Position numbers and translations under genes: made by a program
Notes under the pieces: generated by a model
Seen by the model: only the letters and a program-made list of their open reading frames with translations
Told to the model about the DNA's origin: nothing
Databases searched by the model: none
Source of the DNA: Prostheceraeus crozeri
Lineage: Eukaryota > Platyhelminthes > Polycladida > Euryleptidae
Direction: 5' to 3'
Assembly (NCBI GenBank): GCA_907163375.1
Contig: CAJQUW010007445.1
Span: 79,787 to 143,786 of the forward strand
DNA length: 64,000 bases
Shown here: piece after piece, positions 38,353 to 48,614 of the stretch
How positions within the stretch are numbered: the stretch's first letter is position 1
How the letters are laid out: each line of letters opens with the position of its first letter

Positions 38353-39918
38353 ATGAATAAAAGCGAAAATTTGGAAGATTTATATTCACCGGTTTTAATT
38401 AAAAGTGATAAAAGTAATAAAAGTAATAAAAGTAATCTAAGTCGTCATAAATCTCTTAATGCAATAAACGAAATAATAAATAATTATATGAATAACACTG
38501 AGTTTCAAGATACACTAACCCCTCAAGATCCGAATCTAAAAGATATTAATAATATTGTAGAAAATCCTATATATAATACTAAATATAATAATAATATAGA
38601 TAAAAATATATATAAAATTATGGATAAAAATACATATAATAATATAGATAAAAATACATATAATAAAAGATATTTAGAGACACTACCCCCTAATTCATCT
38701 CTTAATAAAAAAATACCACAATCAGATCTTACACGTCTTTGGAATTTTTTAAAATTTCATTGTATAAAAATATTGTTAGCATGTATTTTAATATTTTTTA
38801 TTTATCATCTTGTTATATGTATTGGAAATCAATGGGGTTACTTTCTAACAGAGGAACAAAAGAGAATAATTTTTTATAACCAAGAAAAAAAAACTTTTGA
38901 AGGATGGAAGACTGAGGAAGATAAGATTAAGGATAAAACTAATAATAAAAATATTAAACAAGGTAAAATGTATCAAGAAAATTTACATTTCATTGTTTAC
39001 GGTAAAACTGGAAGTGGTAAGACTACGTTTATTAAAAAATATATAAACCAATATTATAAGGATGAAACAAAAGTACATATTTTTTGTTTGCATACTTCTG
39101 AATGGCCAACTTTTACAAACGTCTATAATGATAAACAATTAGATGAGTTACAAGATATGGAAAGTTTTGCTGGTACACCTGAAAATAAATCTTTATTAAT
39201 TTTAGATGATGTTGCAAGTTTATCAAAACAAAAAAATATGTCAGAAATATTTACAAAAGGAAGACATCAAAATATTCAAATAGTTGTATTAGCTCATAAA
39301 GCTTGTGATGTAGATAATAAGATTAGAGAAAACATTCAAACATTTTTTACAACTACACAAAATAATGCAGCATTCTTTAATGATATTAATAAAAATTATA
39401 AAATGAATATGCCTTTATCATATTATACACATCATAAATATGGAATAATACGTGTTGACACCATAAGTGAACATATGCAAGTATATGATAAAGATTTAAA
39501 TATATTAGTAGATACCGAACATGAAATCTATAATAACTCTCAAGATTTTGATATTAGAATATATGCAAATGCAAAACATTTATCAAATCAAGTTATAGAA
39601 CAAATAATTATCTTTTTAGAGTCTGAAGCAAAAGTACCACTAAAAATTATTCCTGATACATTTTATTTTTATTTTGATCATTATTTAAATGCAAAATTTG
39701 GTATACCAATACCAAAAAGATTACAAGATAATGAAACATTAAACTATTTGAAAATTGCAATCAATGATGTTAGAAACGGTTTAAGAAAAGCAACACCAAT
39801 AATAACTGATGTTAAATCTACATTTTCTGATGCTAAATCTACATTTGATGAAGCCAAAAAAACATATAATGATATAAAACCATTAATAAATGGTGTAAGT
39901 GAAATACTTAATAATTAA
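38353..39918 (+). CDS. membrane-anchored P-loop ATPase of Polinton B (521 aa)
   Basis: A ~125-residue N-terminal region with Lys/Asn/Tyr-rich repeats (NIDKNTYN-type) precedes a membrane segment at ~residues 138-160 (CIKILLACILIFFIYHLVIC). The NTPase domain has Walker A GKTGSGKTT (~residue 220) and Walker B SLLILDDVAS (~residue 285), then GRHQNIQIVVLAHK resembling the sensor region of A32-like packaging ATPases. The C-terminal ~60 residues are helical repeats (VKSTFSDAKSTFDEAKKT). It differs from the soluble ATPase at 46992-47780, so element B has two P-loop ATPases. A membrane or capsid-portal role is possible. Confidence 0.75.
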   Translation: MNKSENLEDLYSPVLIKSDKSNKSNKSNLSRHKSLNAINEIINNYMNNTEFQDTLTPQDPNLKDINNIVENPIYNTKYNNNIDKNIYKIMDKNTYNNIDKNTYNKRYLETLPPNSSLNKKIPQSDLTRLWNFLKFHCIKILLACILIFFIYHLVICIGNQWGYFLTEEQKRIIFYNQEKKTFEGWKTEEDKIKDKTNNKNIKQGKMYQENLHFIVYGKTGSGKTTFIKKYINQYYKDETKVHIFCLHTSEWPTFTNVYNDKQLDELQDMESFAGTPENKSLLILDDVASLSKQKNMSEIFTKGRHQNIQIVVLAHKACDVDNKIRENIQTFFTTTQNNAAFFNDINKNYKMNMPLSYYTHHKYGIIRVDTISEHMQVYDKDLNILVDTEHEIYNNSQDFDIRIYANAKHLSNQVIEQIIIFLESEAKVPLKIIPDTFYFYFDHYLNAKFGIPIPKRLQDNETLNYLKIAINDVRNGLRKATPIITDVKSTFSDAKSTFDEAKKTYNDIKPLINGVSEILNN

Positions 39919-39990
39919 ACAAATTATACTATATTTTTTGTAATTATACAATTTGTTTTGCAATTATACAATTTGTTTTGTAATTATCCA
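39915..39990. repeat. AT-rich 24-bp tandem repeat
   Basis: About three copies of AATTATACAATTTGTTTTG between two convergent genes. Confidence 0.7.
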
Positions 39991-39996
39991 AATATT

Positions 39997-40302
39997 TTAA
40001 ATATATGGAGGAATGTTTAATTTTTGTAATGTTTTTAAATCATATACTGTTAAGTTATCTTTATTGATTAACCACCATAAATTATTAAAAGCCAAGAATA
40101 CTCTAAAACTTCGAAGACATAATGGAAAATCATTTGTTTTAGCGTATTTAGGTATACCATGTTTTATTTTATAGTCTTTCACAAATTGCATATATTTATG
40201 ATGATAATAGAATTTAACTTCTTGTTTAGGTGTAAGTGGATTTGTAGGATGTCTATAGTTTTTTAAAACTGGTACATGTTCTATTTTATACTCTTCAAAC
40301 AT
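39997..40302 (-). CDS. unassigned 101-aa protein
   Basis: Not recognised. It is basic and rich in aromatic residues (EVKFYYHHKYMQFVKDYK, FLAFNNLWWLINKD). The frame is whole in AT-rich DNA where stops are common, and it starts at an A-rich leader like other B genes, which supports a real gene. It lies between the membrane ATPase and PolB genes, on the opposite strand. Confidence 0.5.
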   Translation of the reverse strand: MFEEYKIEHVPVLKNYRHPTNPLTPKQEVKFYYHHKYMQFVKDYKIKHGIPKYAKTNDFPLCLRSFRVFLAFNNLWWLINKDNLTVYDLKTLQKLNIPPYI

Positions 40303-40439
40303 TTTTATTTTTTATGTAAAAAAAGATATTAAATATAATTATTTTTATAAATAAATATAATTTTATTTATAATCTTCAAACATTTTGTTTTGTAATTAAA
40401 TATAATTTTTTTTAAAATTTTCTCTAAAAAAATAAAAAA

Positions 40440-43400
40440 ATGGATAAATTTTATTGCAACTTATGTAAAAAAAAGTTGCAAACAAAAAGAAGTTATCAAT
40501 CTCATCTACAAAGTAAAATGCATTTACAAAATGTAGAACGAGTTGATGATGGAAATATATTAAAATTAAATAGTTATAAAAATTATCTAGAAACATTGCC
40601 TACTGATATAAAAGTTAAAAAAATGTTTGATGATTATTCACATTCGGAATATAAAAAATTTTTTAATAGTGAAGATGAAGCCGTAACAGATATAAAATAT
40701 TTATTTAGCGATACTGATGAATTTAACGAAATAGATGAATTTGATGAAGCCGTACGAACTGAAGGTTCTAGGGCTTCACCCGTAACAGATATAAAATATT
40801 TATTTAATGAATCGGTTGAATCGGTTGAATATAATGAAACCGATAAAACTTTTTCTGATATTCTAACCAACTTTTATAATATATTTAAGAAATCTTTCAA
40901 ATGTTATATGAATGTAGAAGTACTTTATACAAAAAATGGACCTGATGGAATTCCTGAAGAAATAATACAAGGACATTTTACAAATTCACAAGAAATTCAT
41001 AATGTAAATGATATACAACCCATATTTGAATCGATGATACTTAAATTAGAAAATTGTATAATTGAAGCCCAGTTACGTGAATCTGGTTGGAGATTTGTTA
41101 AAATAATATCTAAGAAAATAGTAATTGATAAATATAAAAATAATACTGGTGGTAGTTATGTTCCTTTACCTTTCAGTTCACCTCAATTAATCAACATAAA
41201 AAATGAAGATGATTATTGTTTTCTGTGGAGTATTATAGCACATTTACATCCTGCAAAATATCATAAAGAAAGACTAAGTCATTACAATAAAGAAGAATAC
41301 ATAAGTGAATTTGATCTTTCTGATGGCTTAGATGAATTTCCATATGATTATAATAGGTTACTAAAGTTTCATAAAAAGAATAAAAATTTAATTGAAGTAA
41401 ATGTTTTTGAATTAAATGTGAATTATGTTTCTATTGGTAAAATTACTCCACTTTACTCAGATTCAAAAAAATTTTATTTGAATAATAAAAATTTTTGCCA
41501 ATCAGAAATAGTATATAATGATAGAGGTAATTACATGCATCATAATATTTTTTACCAAGGAAATATAATATGTACTGAAAAATTTGAACTTGTTAAAACA
41601 CTATCACCAATAATGATTAATCATAATAATTATAAAGGACGTACTGATGATTATAATTACAAATATTCATCTTTATCTTCAGAATACCAACAAAAATTAG
41701 AAAATTTAAATGAAAGTTTACAAAAATGTAAAATAGATTATCAACAACAAACACAAATGTTACTACAAGAATATCACCATAAATATCAAAATAAGATAGA
41801 AACAATTCAAAAATTAAATGAAGAAAATAATAAAGAATTAAATGAAGAAAATAATGAAGAAAATGAAACCAAACAAAAAATAAATGAATCTTTAAAAAAA
41901 TGTCTACAACAATATAAAGAACAATATGATAAAGAATATATTTATCAGCTACAAATATTAAATCAAAATTATTATCAAAATACATTTAATCTTACAAAAG
42001 AAATTAATGAAACACATGAAATATATAAAGATGAATTTGTAAAATTAGAACAGTCAAAACAACCAGCACAAGCGAATATATTATATTATCAGGGTCATTT
42101 TATATTGTGTAAAGATGTTTCTATATTTACAAAAACTTCAGATAATAAAAATTTTCCTTGTCTTCAATGTATGACAAGTTTTAGAACTTTAGAAGAAATG
42201 AATAGACATTTGGAGAATTGTCAACAAAACGAAGCAGTTCAAAATACTTTTCCTAAAGATGATTATTTAGAATATAATAAATGGTATTTTAAAAATAAAG
42301 TACCCTTTACTATTTATTGTGATTTTGAAGCATATAATGTTAATATGACACAAAATCGAACGGAAAGTTCCAGGGCTTCACCCGATTCTGAAAATTATAA
42401 TTCTGAAAATTATAATTCTGAAAATTATAATTCTGAAAAAAGTGCGCCTGGAAAAAGTGCGCCTGGAAAAAGTTCAACTGAACAAAGTAAAGAAAAATAT
42501 TTATTTGAACAAAAACCATTATGTTGGGGAATGTACATTCATTCGAATTATCCTGAATTATTTAAATCAGAATATTTACAATACTATGGTGAAGATAGTT
42601 CAGAAATGTTTACAAAGAAAGTAGAAGAATTACAAGGACGTTTTTCACAATTGCTTGAAACAAATAAACCAATGATACCATTAACGGATGAAGAAAGAAA
42701 AGAATTTTATGATGAAATAAATTGTTATTACTGTGGAAAAGGTTTTACAAATAAATATAAAACTGACAGAGGTAGATATATTGATAAAGTAAAAGATCAT
42801 GATCATCTAAATGGATTATATATAGGTGCAGCACATAATTCTTGTAATCTTAATGCTAACAAATTTAAATATAACTTTGTTCCTTTATATTTCTATAATG
42901 GTTCTAAATATGATTTCCATCTAGTAATGAAAGATTTATTTTCATCTGAAAAATTACAACAACAAAAAATAAATGTACTATGTAAACAAGAAGAAGAATA
43001 TTTTTCAATGCAATTAGGTTGTATTAGAATTTTAGATGCATTTAGATTTTTTACTCCTTATTCATTAGATGTTATGGGAAAAACTTTGAAACCTGAACAA
43101 TGTAAAATATTAAATAAATATAATTTAAAACCTTTAAAAGGAATATTTCCGTATGAGTACATAACTGGAGATTTTAATTCTGTGAATAAAATTATGGAAG
43201 AAGAACAACTTCCTCCAATAAATAAATTTAAATCAACATTAAAACAATCACAATTATCTGAAGAAGATTATGCAGAAGCTGAAAAAAATTGGAGAGAGTT
43301 AAATTGTAAAACAATGTATGATTATACAATGAAATATCTACAGATAGATGTATTAATACTAGCTGATCTTTTTGAAAACTTTCGTGATATGTGTTTAGAA

Positions 43401-45011
43401 TATTACGGAATAGATCCATGTTATTGTTATTCTACACCAGGTTTAACATGGCTAGCAGGATTAAAACATACTGGTGTTCAAGCCGATGGCTCTAGGACAA
43501 AGTCCGTTAAACTTAAACATTATAAAGAAAATACATATGATAAATTATTATTTTTTGAATCTGGAATTAGAGGTGGAGTTTCATCAGTTTTAGGTAATAG
43601 ATATGTTAAATGTTATAATAAGAAAGTAAATCCACAAGAATATGGAATAATTAAACCTTTATCTCCAGAAGAAAAAGAAAAAATATTAGAAATTTTTCGA
43701 ACGAAACGAGAAGGGGTAGAACGTGAAAATGCAATTGATGAATTCATGAGAGAAAACTATTTATTATATTATGATTTTAATAGCTTATATTCTTCTTGCA
43801 TGATACAAGAATTACCAACAGGTGAAATGACATGGTGTAATAATCTTGTTTATCAAAGAACATATGATGGTGAAAATAATTTTGGTTATGTATATGAAGT
43901 TGATTTAGTATATCCTGATTATATAAAAGAAGCAACAAAATATTATCCTTTCTGTCCAGAAAACAAAATTCCCAATATAGAAGATTTTTCAGATTATCAA
44001 AAATCTATAATTCCGAAAAAATACAGACCAACAAAAAAACTTATGTTAACACAAGGTAATAAAGGAAAGTATGTTGTTGAAGGAAGAATGTTAGATTGGT
44101 ATTTAGATCATGGAATGATTCTCACCAAAATACATCGAAAACTAGAGTATAGAAAATCTAAATGGTTAAAAAATTATATAGAGTTCAATATTGAAAAACG
44201 TAAAATAGCTAAAAGAAATAAAGATGATTTTGGAAACGTTTTCTTCAAATTAATGAATAATGCATTTTATGGTAAGACTTTAGAAAATGTACGTAATAGA
44301 CAAAATATTGAAATAGTTTATGATAGAGATAGATTTCAAAATTTAACAAGGAAACCTACATATAAAAGAACTACTAGATTCAGTGATGAACTTTGTGCTG
44401 TTCATCTAAGAAGAAGCATTGTAAAACATGATAAGTTTAATTTCATTGGTTTCACTATATTAGAATTAGCTAAACTATTTATGTATAGTTTTATATATGA
44501 TTATTTAACACCTGCTTATGGCAAAAACTATAAATTACACTTTACAGATACCGATTCTATTTTCTTAGAATTAACAGTACCATATGGTTCTTCACTAGAT
44601 AAAGAAATTAATAAAATAAAAGATATTATTCATCCTTCTGATTTATGTAAAGTAAAAGATGAATTAGAAGGAAATGAAGATTTCATAACAGAAGCTATAT
44701 TTTTAAAATCTAAATGTTACTGTTATGATACAACTAAAAATATTAGGACATTAGAGATGTCTTCCAGGGCTTCGCCCGTTAAAACACATAAAACATTAAA
44801 AGGAATTTCAAAGGCATCAGTGGCTAATCAAATAACATTTCAAGATTATAAAAATGCATTATTTAATAATGAAATAAAAACAGCATGTAATTATAGACTT
44901 AATTCAAAAAAACATAAAATGTATTTAAAAGAAGAACATAAATTAGCATTAGATCCATTTGATGATAAAAGAAAAATTTTACCTGATGGAATAACTACTT
45001 TACCTTTTTAA
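40440..45011 (+). CDS. protein-primed family B DNA polymerase of Polinton B (1523 aa)
   Basis: It begins with a C2H2 finger (FYCNLCKKKLQTKRSYQSH). Near residue 258 INIKNEDDYCFLWSIIAHL looks like the Cys of an OTU/papain-like module often seen in Polinton PolBs. A Gln/Glu/Asn coiled coil spans ~415-540. Exonuclease motif I is IYCDFEAYN (~626). An HNH/Endo VII-like zinc insert (CYYCGKGF, VKDHDHLNG, NSCNLN) spans ~762-805. Polymerase motifs are A DFNSLYSS (~1113), B MNNAFYGKT (~1273) and C FTDTDSIF (~1370). In-frame double-hairpin repeats occur at 40756-40781, 42358-42383, 43482-43505 and near 44767. It would replicate linear Polinton DNA with a protein primer. Confidence 0.93.
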   Translation: MDKFYCNLCKKKLQTKRSYQSHLQSKMHLQNVERVDDGNILKLNSYKNYLETLPTDIKVKKMFDDYSHSEYKKFFNSEDEAVTDIKYLFSDTDEFNEIDEFDEAVRTEGSRASPVTDIKYLFNESVESVEYNETDKTFSDILTNFYNIFKKSFKCYMNVEVLYTKNGPDGIPEEIIQGHFTNSQEIHNVNDIQPIFESMILKLENCIIEAQLRESGWRFVKIISKKIVIDKYKNNTGGSYVPLPFSSPQLINIKNEDDYCFLWSIIAHLHPAKYHKERLSHYNKEEYISEFDLSDGLDEFPYDYNRLLKFHKKNKNLIEVNVFELNVNYVSIGKITPLYSDSKKFYLNNKNFCQSEIVYNDRGNYMHHNIFYQGNIICTEKFELVKTLSPIMINHNNYKGRTDDYNYKYSSLSSEYQQKLENLNESLQKCKIDYQQQTQMLLQEYHHKYQNKIETIQKLNEENNKELNEENNEENETKQKINESLKKCLQQYKEQYDKEYIYQLQILNQNYYQNTFNLTKEINETHEIYKDEFVKLEQSKQPAQANILYYQGHFILCKDVSIFTKTSDNKNFPCLQCMTSFRTLEEMNRHLENCQQNEAVQNTFPKDDYLEYNKWYFKNKVPFTIYCDFEAYNVNMTQNRTESSRASPDSENYNSENYNSENYNSEKSAPGKSAPGKSSTEQSKEKYLFEQKPLCWGMYIHSNYPELFKSEYLQYYGEDSSEMFTKKVEELQGRFSQLLETNKPMIPLTDEERKEFYDEINCYYCGKGFTNKYKTDRGRYIDKVKDHDHLNGLYIGAAHNSCNLNANKFKYNFVPLYFYNGSKYDFHLVMKDLFSSEKLQQQKINVLCKQEEEYFSMQLGCIRILDAFRFFTPYSLDVMGKTLKPEQCKILNKYNLKPLKGIFPYEYITGDFNSVNKIMEEEQLPPINKFKSTLKQSQLSEEDYAEAEKNWRELNCKTMYDYTMKYLQIDVLILADLFENFRDMCLEYYGIDPCYCYSTPGLTWLAGLKHTGVQADGSRTKSVKLKHYKENTYDKLLFFESGIRGGVSSVLGNRYVKCYNKKVNPQEYGIIKPLSPEEKEKILEIFRTKREGVERENAIDEFMRENYLLYYDFNSLYSSCMIQELPTGEMTWCNNLVYQRTYDGENNFGYVYEVDLVYPDYIKEATKYYPFCPENKIPNIEDFSDYQKSIIPKKYRPTKKLMLTQGNKGKYVVEGRMLDWYLDHGMILTKIHRKLEYRKSKWLKNYIEFNIEKRKIAKRNKDDFGNVFFKLMNNAFYGKTLENVRNRQNIEIVYDRDRFQNLTRKPTYKRTTRFSDELCAVHLRRSIVKHDKFNFIGFTILELAKLFMYSFIYDYLTPAYGKNYKLHFTDTDSIFLELTVPYGSSLDKEINKIKDIIHPSDLCKVKDELEGNEDFITEAIFLKSKCYCYDTTKNIRTLEMSSRASPVKTHKTLKGISKASVANQITFQDYKNALFNNEIKTACNYRLNSKKHKMYLKEEHKLALDPFDDKRKILPDGITTLPF

Positions 45012-45088
45012 TTTTCTAATTTCTATTTTCTAAGTATAACAATATAACAATATAAAAATATAAAATATTATAAAATTATCATATAAAA

Positions 45089-45925
45089 ATGGATAAAGTT
45101 AGAGCTGATAATTTTAAAAGAATAAAACAATTAGACGAATTAATAAAACAAAGAAATATTATGAAAGAAAATCATCTTCAACATAGAATGACAAAAGCTG
45201 GTATTCAATCTGATATGTTTGATAAATTAAAAATAACTGAAGAAGTAAAAACTGATTATGAAAAAACTGTCGAACCATTTAAAACTCTTGAAAAGGAACT
45301 TAATGAAAAACGTGTTGATATAGCGGATCCTGTACTTAAAACACTATTAGATGACTATGGTTTATTAGAGGTAAACATAGATAAAAAATTACCAAAATCT
45401 ATGTTATTCGAACATTCTACTTTCCTTTTAGATAAAAAATTATTTGCAAGATTTTATCTTGGTGGTAAAGAAATATTTCCACAACCTTTACGAGGATTAA
45501 TTTTTACTCCAGATAAAAAACCTATTAGTTTAGATAGAAATTTTGTTGATCTTTTAAGAGGAGCAGATTTAAAAAATTATGCTGTAGAAGATCTAATAAA
45601 ATATAAAACTATATTAGATAGAGTTGGCACAGTAAAAACTCTTAGACGTTATAAACAATTAGAAAATTTATTATCAACGGGAGTTAAAGTAGGGAAAGGT
45701 TTATCTGAAAAACAGAAAACAAAAAAACAGAAAACAGAAACAACCATATTTTTACCAGATGATCCACAAGAATTACTAAATAGATTAAATATTTTAATAT
45801 CTGCAATAAAAGAAGGACATAATTCTAGTTTCAATGAAATTCATGCTATATTGAAAAGACTGTTAGAAAAGAAGATTCTAAATGAAGAGGATTATAAAAG
45901 TGTAGCTGAAATATGTTGTTTCTAA
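45089..45925 (+). CDS. unassigned 278-aa Polinton B protein
   Basis: Family unknown. The N-terminus (MDKVRADNFKRIKQLDELIK) is shared with the 57-aa frame at 35826-35999. The central part (FLLDKKLFARFYLGGKEIFP, PQPLRGLIFTPDKKPISLD) is mixed alpha/beta, and the end is helical with KQKTKKQKTETTIF. It sits between PolB and the penton-like gene on the same strand. Element A has no obvious counterpart. Confidence 0.65.
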   Translation: MDKVRADNFKRIKQLDELIKQRNIMKENHLQHRMTKAGIQSDMFDKLKITEEVKTDYEKTVEPFKTLEKELNEKRVDIADPVLKTLLDDYGLLEVNIDKKLPKSMLFEHSTFLLDKKLFARFYLGGKEIFPQPLRGLIFTPDKKPISLDRNFVDLLRGADLKNYAVEDLIKYKTILDRVGTVKTLRRYKQLENLLSTGVKVGKGLSEKQKTKKQKTETTIFLPDDPQELLNRLNILISAIKEGHNSSFNEIHAILKRLLEKKILNEEDYKSVAEICCF

Positions 45926-45994
45926 TTTTTATAAAAAAAATTTCATAAAAAAATATTTCATAAAAAAATATTTATTTAATTTTTTAGTTTAAAA

Positions 45995-46783
45995 ATGTGT
46001 TCAGCAGATTTAGACAAAATTAATAATCATTTAGAAAATTTAACAGAGATTTTGGGTTCATCAAAATTTAGTACGACGTTAAAAATTATAACAACTACTT
46101 CATCACACGCTTGTAATTTAGAACCCATTCTACATTTGGAACAAAATAAAAATTATCAAATTGCATTGACTAGTTTCTCCACATTTAACACTATTCAAAA
46201 CGTTATCAAAGATGTGAATGATCAATTTAGATATTCTACTGATAAAGGCAAAACATGGAAAATACTAACTTTTCTTCCTGGTTCTTACGAAGTTGAAACA
46301 ATATCAAATGAAATTAAGAGACATTTAGGTATACCATTTAAAGATAAGAAACAATTACATTTTGCAGTTGAACCGGCAGTTAATAAATTTTCTCTTACTT
46401 TAGACGAAAATCATCAAGTTGATTTTAATCATGATAGATCATTGTCAAAGCTATTAGGATTTAATAAACAAACCTATAGTCAAGGTTATCATTTAGGTGA
46501 GAAGATTCCAAAAATAACTGAAATAAATTCAATTGTTGTACATTGTGACATTATTGAAGGAGGATATATAAATGGTAAATTATCAAATTTAATATTCAGT
46601 TTTCCAGCTTTTACTGTACCCATTGGTTATAGATTAAATGTATTACCACAAACATTAATATATTTTCCTATTACAAGAAAAACTATTAACAACATTGGCA
46701 TTAGAATCACTGATGAAAAAGGACAAGAAATAAATTTTGGAGGTGAAGAGATTATGATAGATCTTTTGGTACGGGAGGTATAA
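45995..46783 (+). CDS. penton-like minor capsid protein of Polinton B (262 aa)
   Basis: A single-jelly-roll type protein. Features shared with the C-terminal half of the 537-aa protein of element A are the LLGFNKQTYSQGYHLG turn, the INSIVVHCDIIEGGYINGK strand pair and the ending NNIGIRITDEKGQEINFGGE. Its N-terminus (HACNLEPILHLEQNKNYQIAL) resembles the start of A's protein. Expected at capsid vertices as pentamers. It is half the size of the A version. A hairpin (CGGGAG/CTCCCG, 46773-46791) spans its stop codon. Confidence 0.78.
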   Translation: MCSADLDKINNHLENLTEILGSSKFSTTLKIITTTSSHACNLEPILHLEQNKNYQIALTSFSTFNTIQNVIKDVNDQFRYSTDKGKTWKILTFLPGSYEVETISNEIKRHLGIPFKDKKQLHFAVEPAVNKFSLTLDENHQVDFNHDRSLSKLLGFNKQTYSQGYHLGEKIPKITEINSIVVHCDIIEGGYINGKLSNLIFSFPAFTVPIGYRLNVLPQTLIYFPITRKTINNIGIRITDEKGQEINFGGEEIMIDLLVREV

Positions 46784-46850
46784 ACTCCCGTTCGAGAGGT
46801 ATAAACTTTTACGCTACAATAGAGAAGTTTAATTTTTTTATCATTTTCAT

Positions 46851-46917
46851 TATTAATCTTATTAATCTTATTAATCTTATTAATCTTATTAATCTTATTA
46901 ATCTTATTAATCTTATT
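46851..46917. repeat. 9-bp tandem repeat (TATTAATCT)n
   Basis: Seven to eight perfect copies upstream of the packaging ATPase gene. Confidence 0.92.
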
Positions 46918-46991
46918 ATTAGAAACAAAAAAATAAACTTAAATTAAAATTTTATTTTTATTTTTTTGTTTCTAAAAACACTAATTCAATA

Positions 46992-47780
46992 ATGGATGAA
47001 TTTATTACTTTAAAAATGAATGAAATGTCTTTAAATAAAAAAAAACTTAAATTTAATCATCATCCAAATTTATCTAATAAAGTTTTGTCAGTTATTTGTG
47101 GAAGATCAGGATGTGGAAAAACATATCTATTATTTAAAATTTTAACGACTCCAAATTTTTTGGATTATAACAATCTTATAATTTATACAACAACGGCAGA
47201 ACAACCCGTCTATCAATTTTTAAAATATGGATTTGAAAATAATCTTACAAAAACAGCAATTGCTTCTCTATTCGAAGAATACGAAAAATCTGAATATGAA
47301 GAAGACATAAATTTGTGGTGTGAAGAAGCAGCAAAAAATAAACAATTAGTTGAATCCAATAAAAATAAGCATATAAAAATACAATTAATAGATGATAGTG
47401 GTAATATGCAAGATCCTAGTAAACTAGATAAAACAATGAAACATTGTGTAATTTTTGATGATTGTGTTAATGACAGAAATCAGTCAGTTCAAAGAAATTA
47501 TTTCACAAGAGGTAGGCATAATAACTGTAGTGTATTTTATTTGACACAAAGTATGTATTCATTAGATGGAAGTGTTATTAGAAAGAATGCAAATATATTT
47601 ATACTATTTGAAATAAATGCAAGAAACTTAAGTGATTTGTTAAGAGATTTATGTATAAGAGATAAAGATGAATTTAAACAATCGTGTAATAATGCTTGGT
47701 CAAAAGATTATGGATTTATCACAATTAATATTGATAAAAAAATTCATGAAAGAGTTATCGAACAATTGTTTACCGAGTAA
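46992..47780 (+). CDS. genome-packaging ATPase of Polinton B
   Basis: A 262-aa A32/FtsK-like NTPase. Walker A is ICGRSGCGKTYLL (~residues 33-43) and Walker B is HCVIFDDCVND (~158), followed by RGRHNNCSVFYLTQS, the arginine- and sensor-containing strand of packaging ATPases. There is no membrane segment. This is the closer counterpart of the ATPase of element A (18131-18793). Confidence 0.85.
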   Translation: MDEFITLKMNEMSLNKKKLKFNHHPNLSNKVLSVICGRSGCGKTYLLFKILTTPNFLDYNNLIIYTTTAEQPVYQFLKYGFENNLTKTAIASLFEEYEKSEYEEDINLWCEEAAKNKQLVESNKNKHIKIQLIDDSGNMQDPSKLDKTMKHCVIFDDCVNDRNQSVQRNYFTRGRHNNCSVFYLTQSMYSLDGSVIRKNANIFILFEINARNLSDLLRDLCIRDKDEFKQSCNNAWSKDYGFITINIDKKIHERVIEQLFTE

Positions 47781-47966
47781 TAAAAATATACAAATATAAT
47801 GTTTTAATATTTTATTTTTTATTATCAGCTTTAATTTTGTCTATTTTTTAAAATATAATATTTGAATTTTGTGGTAACATTGGTATACAGCAAAAACATT
47901 TTACTGAACAAATTATTTTTTTATTGCTTTGTTGTTTGACATCTTTTCGTTTAAAATTTTCTCGTA

Positions 47967-48614
47967 TTAAGTTTTGTTTAATAAAGTTTTGTCTAATAAA
48001 GTTTTTAGCTCTTCTAAAAAAATTTTATCATCACTAAAAGTTTTACCATCACTAGAAATTTTACCATCCTTTTTATTTTTATCATCAACTTTTTCTGTCT
48101 GTGATTGAAATGATATTTGATTTACTTCATTAGCTATTTGATCAAATTTTTCAATCTCATCTAACGTAATAACATTATCATCACATACTCTTTGAAAGTA
48201 GTAATGTAGTTTATCATATACTTCTTTAATATTTAAATGCTTAGTTTTTAATGATTTTCGTTTCTTAGTTATTAAAGATTTTTCTAACATTGTAGCAAGT
48301 GAAGTTGCAAAAACACCCGTACCTGTTAAAGCTGTAGCAACTACTGGAATTACTAAAACACCTGAAGATATAACAATTGTTAACGTACCTAAACTTATTG
48401 ATAAGAATATGCCAATTCCTTGTGTTACATTCTTAACTTTAGTCCATCTCTTTCTTAATTTTTTATAATGCTCTAATCTTAATAATAATTGGGATTCCTT
48501 ATCTTTCATATAACGTACTCTATCTTTGTGTTTTTCAATATTTAATTCACTTATTTTTAATTGAGATAACGAAGGATATATTCTTGAGGTTCCTTCCACT
48601 TTTGTTTCTTCCAT
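47967..48614 (-). CDS. 215-aa membrane protein straddling the right TIR of Polinton B
   Basis: The protein starts in the terminal repeat (MEETKVEGTSRIYPSLSQ) and continues as a Lys/Leu coiled region. Two hydrophobic segments follow (GIGIFLSISLGTLTIVIS and GVLVIPVVATALTGTG). The tail is charged, with KDGKISSDGKTFSDDKIF repeats. The frame extends upstream to a GTG at 48668, but the ATG at 48614 is the natural start, with a double-hairpin repeat just before it (~48636-48661). The family was not identified; it could be a holin-like, viroporin-like or virion membrane protein. Confidence 0.65.
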   Translation of the reverse strand: MEETKVEGTSRIYPSLSQLKISELNIEKHKDRVRYMKDKESQLLLRLEHYKKLRKRWTKVKNVTQGIGIFLSISLGTLTIVISSGVLVIPVVATALTGTGVFATSLATMLEKSLITKKRKSLKTKHLNIKEVYDKLHYYFQRVCDDNVITLDEIEKFDQIANEVNQISFQSQTEKVDDKNKKDGKISSDGKTFSDDKIFLEELKTLLDKTLLNKT

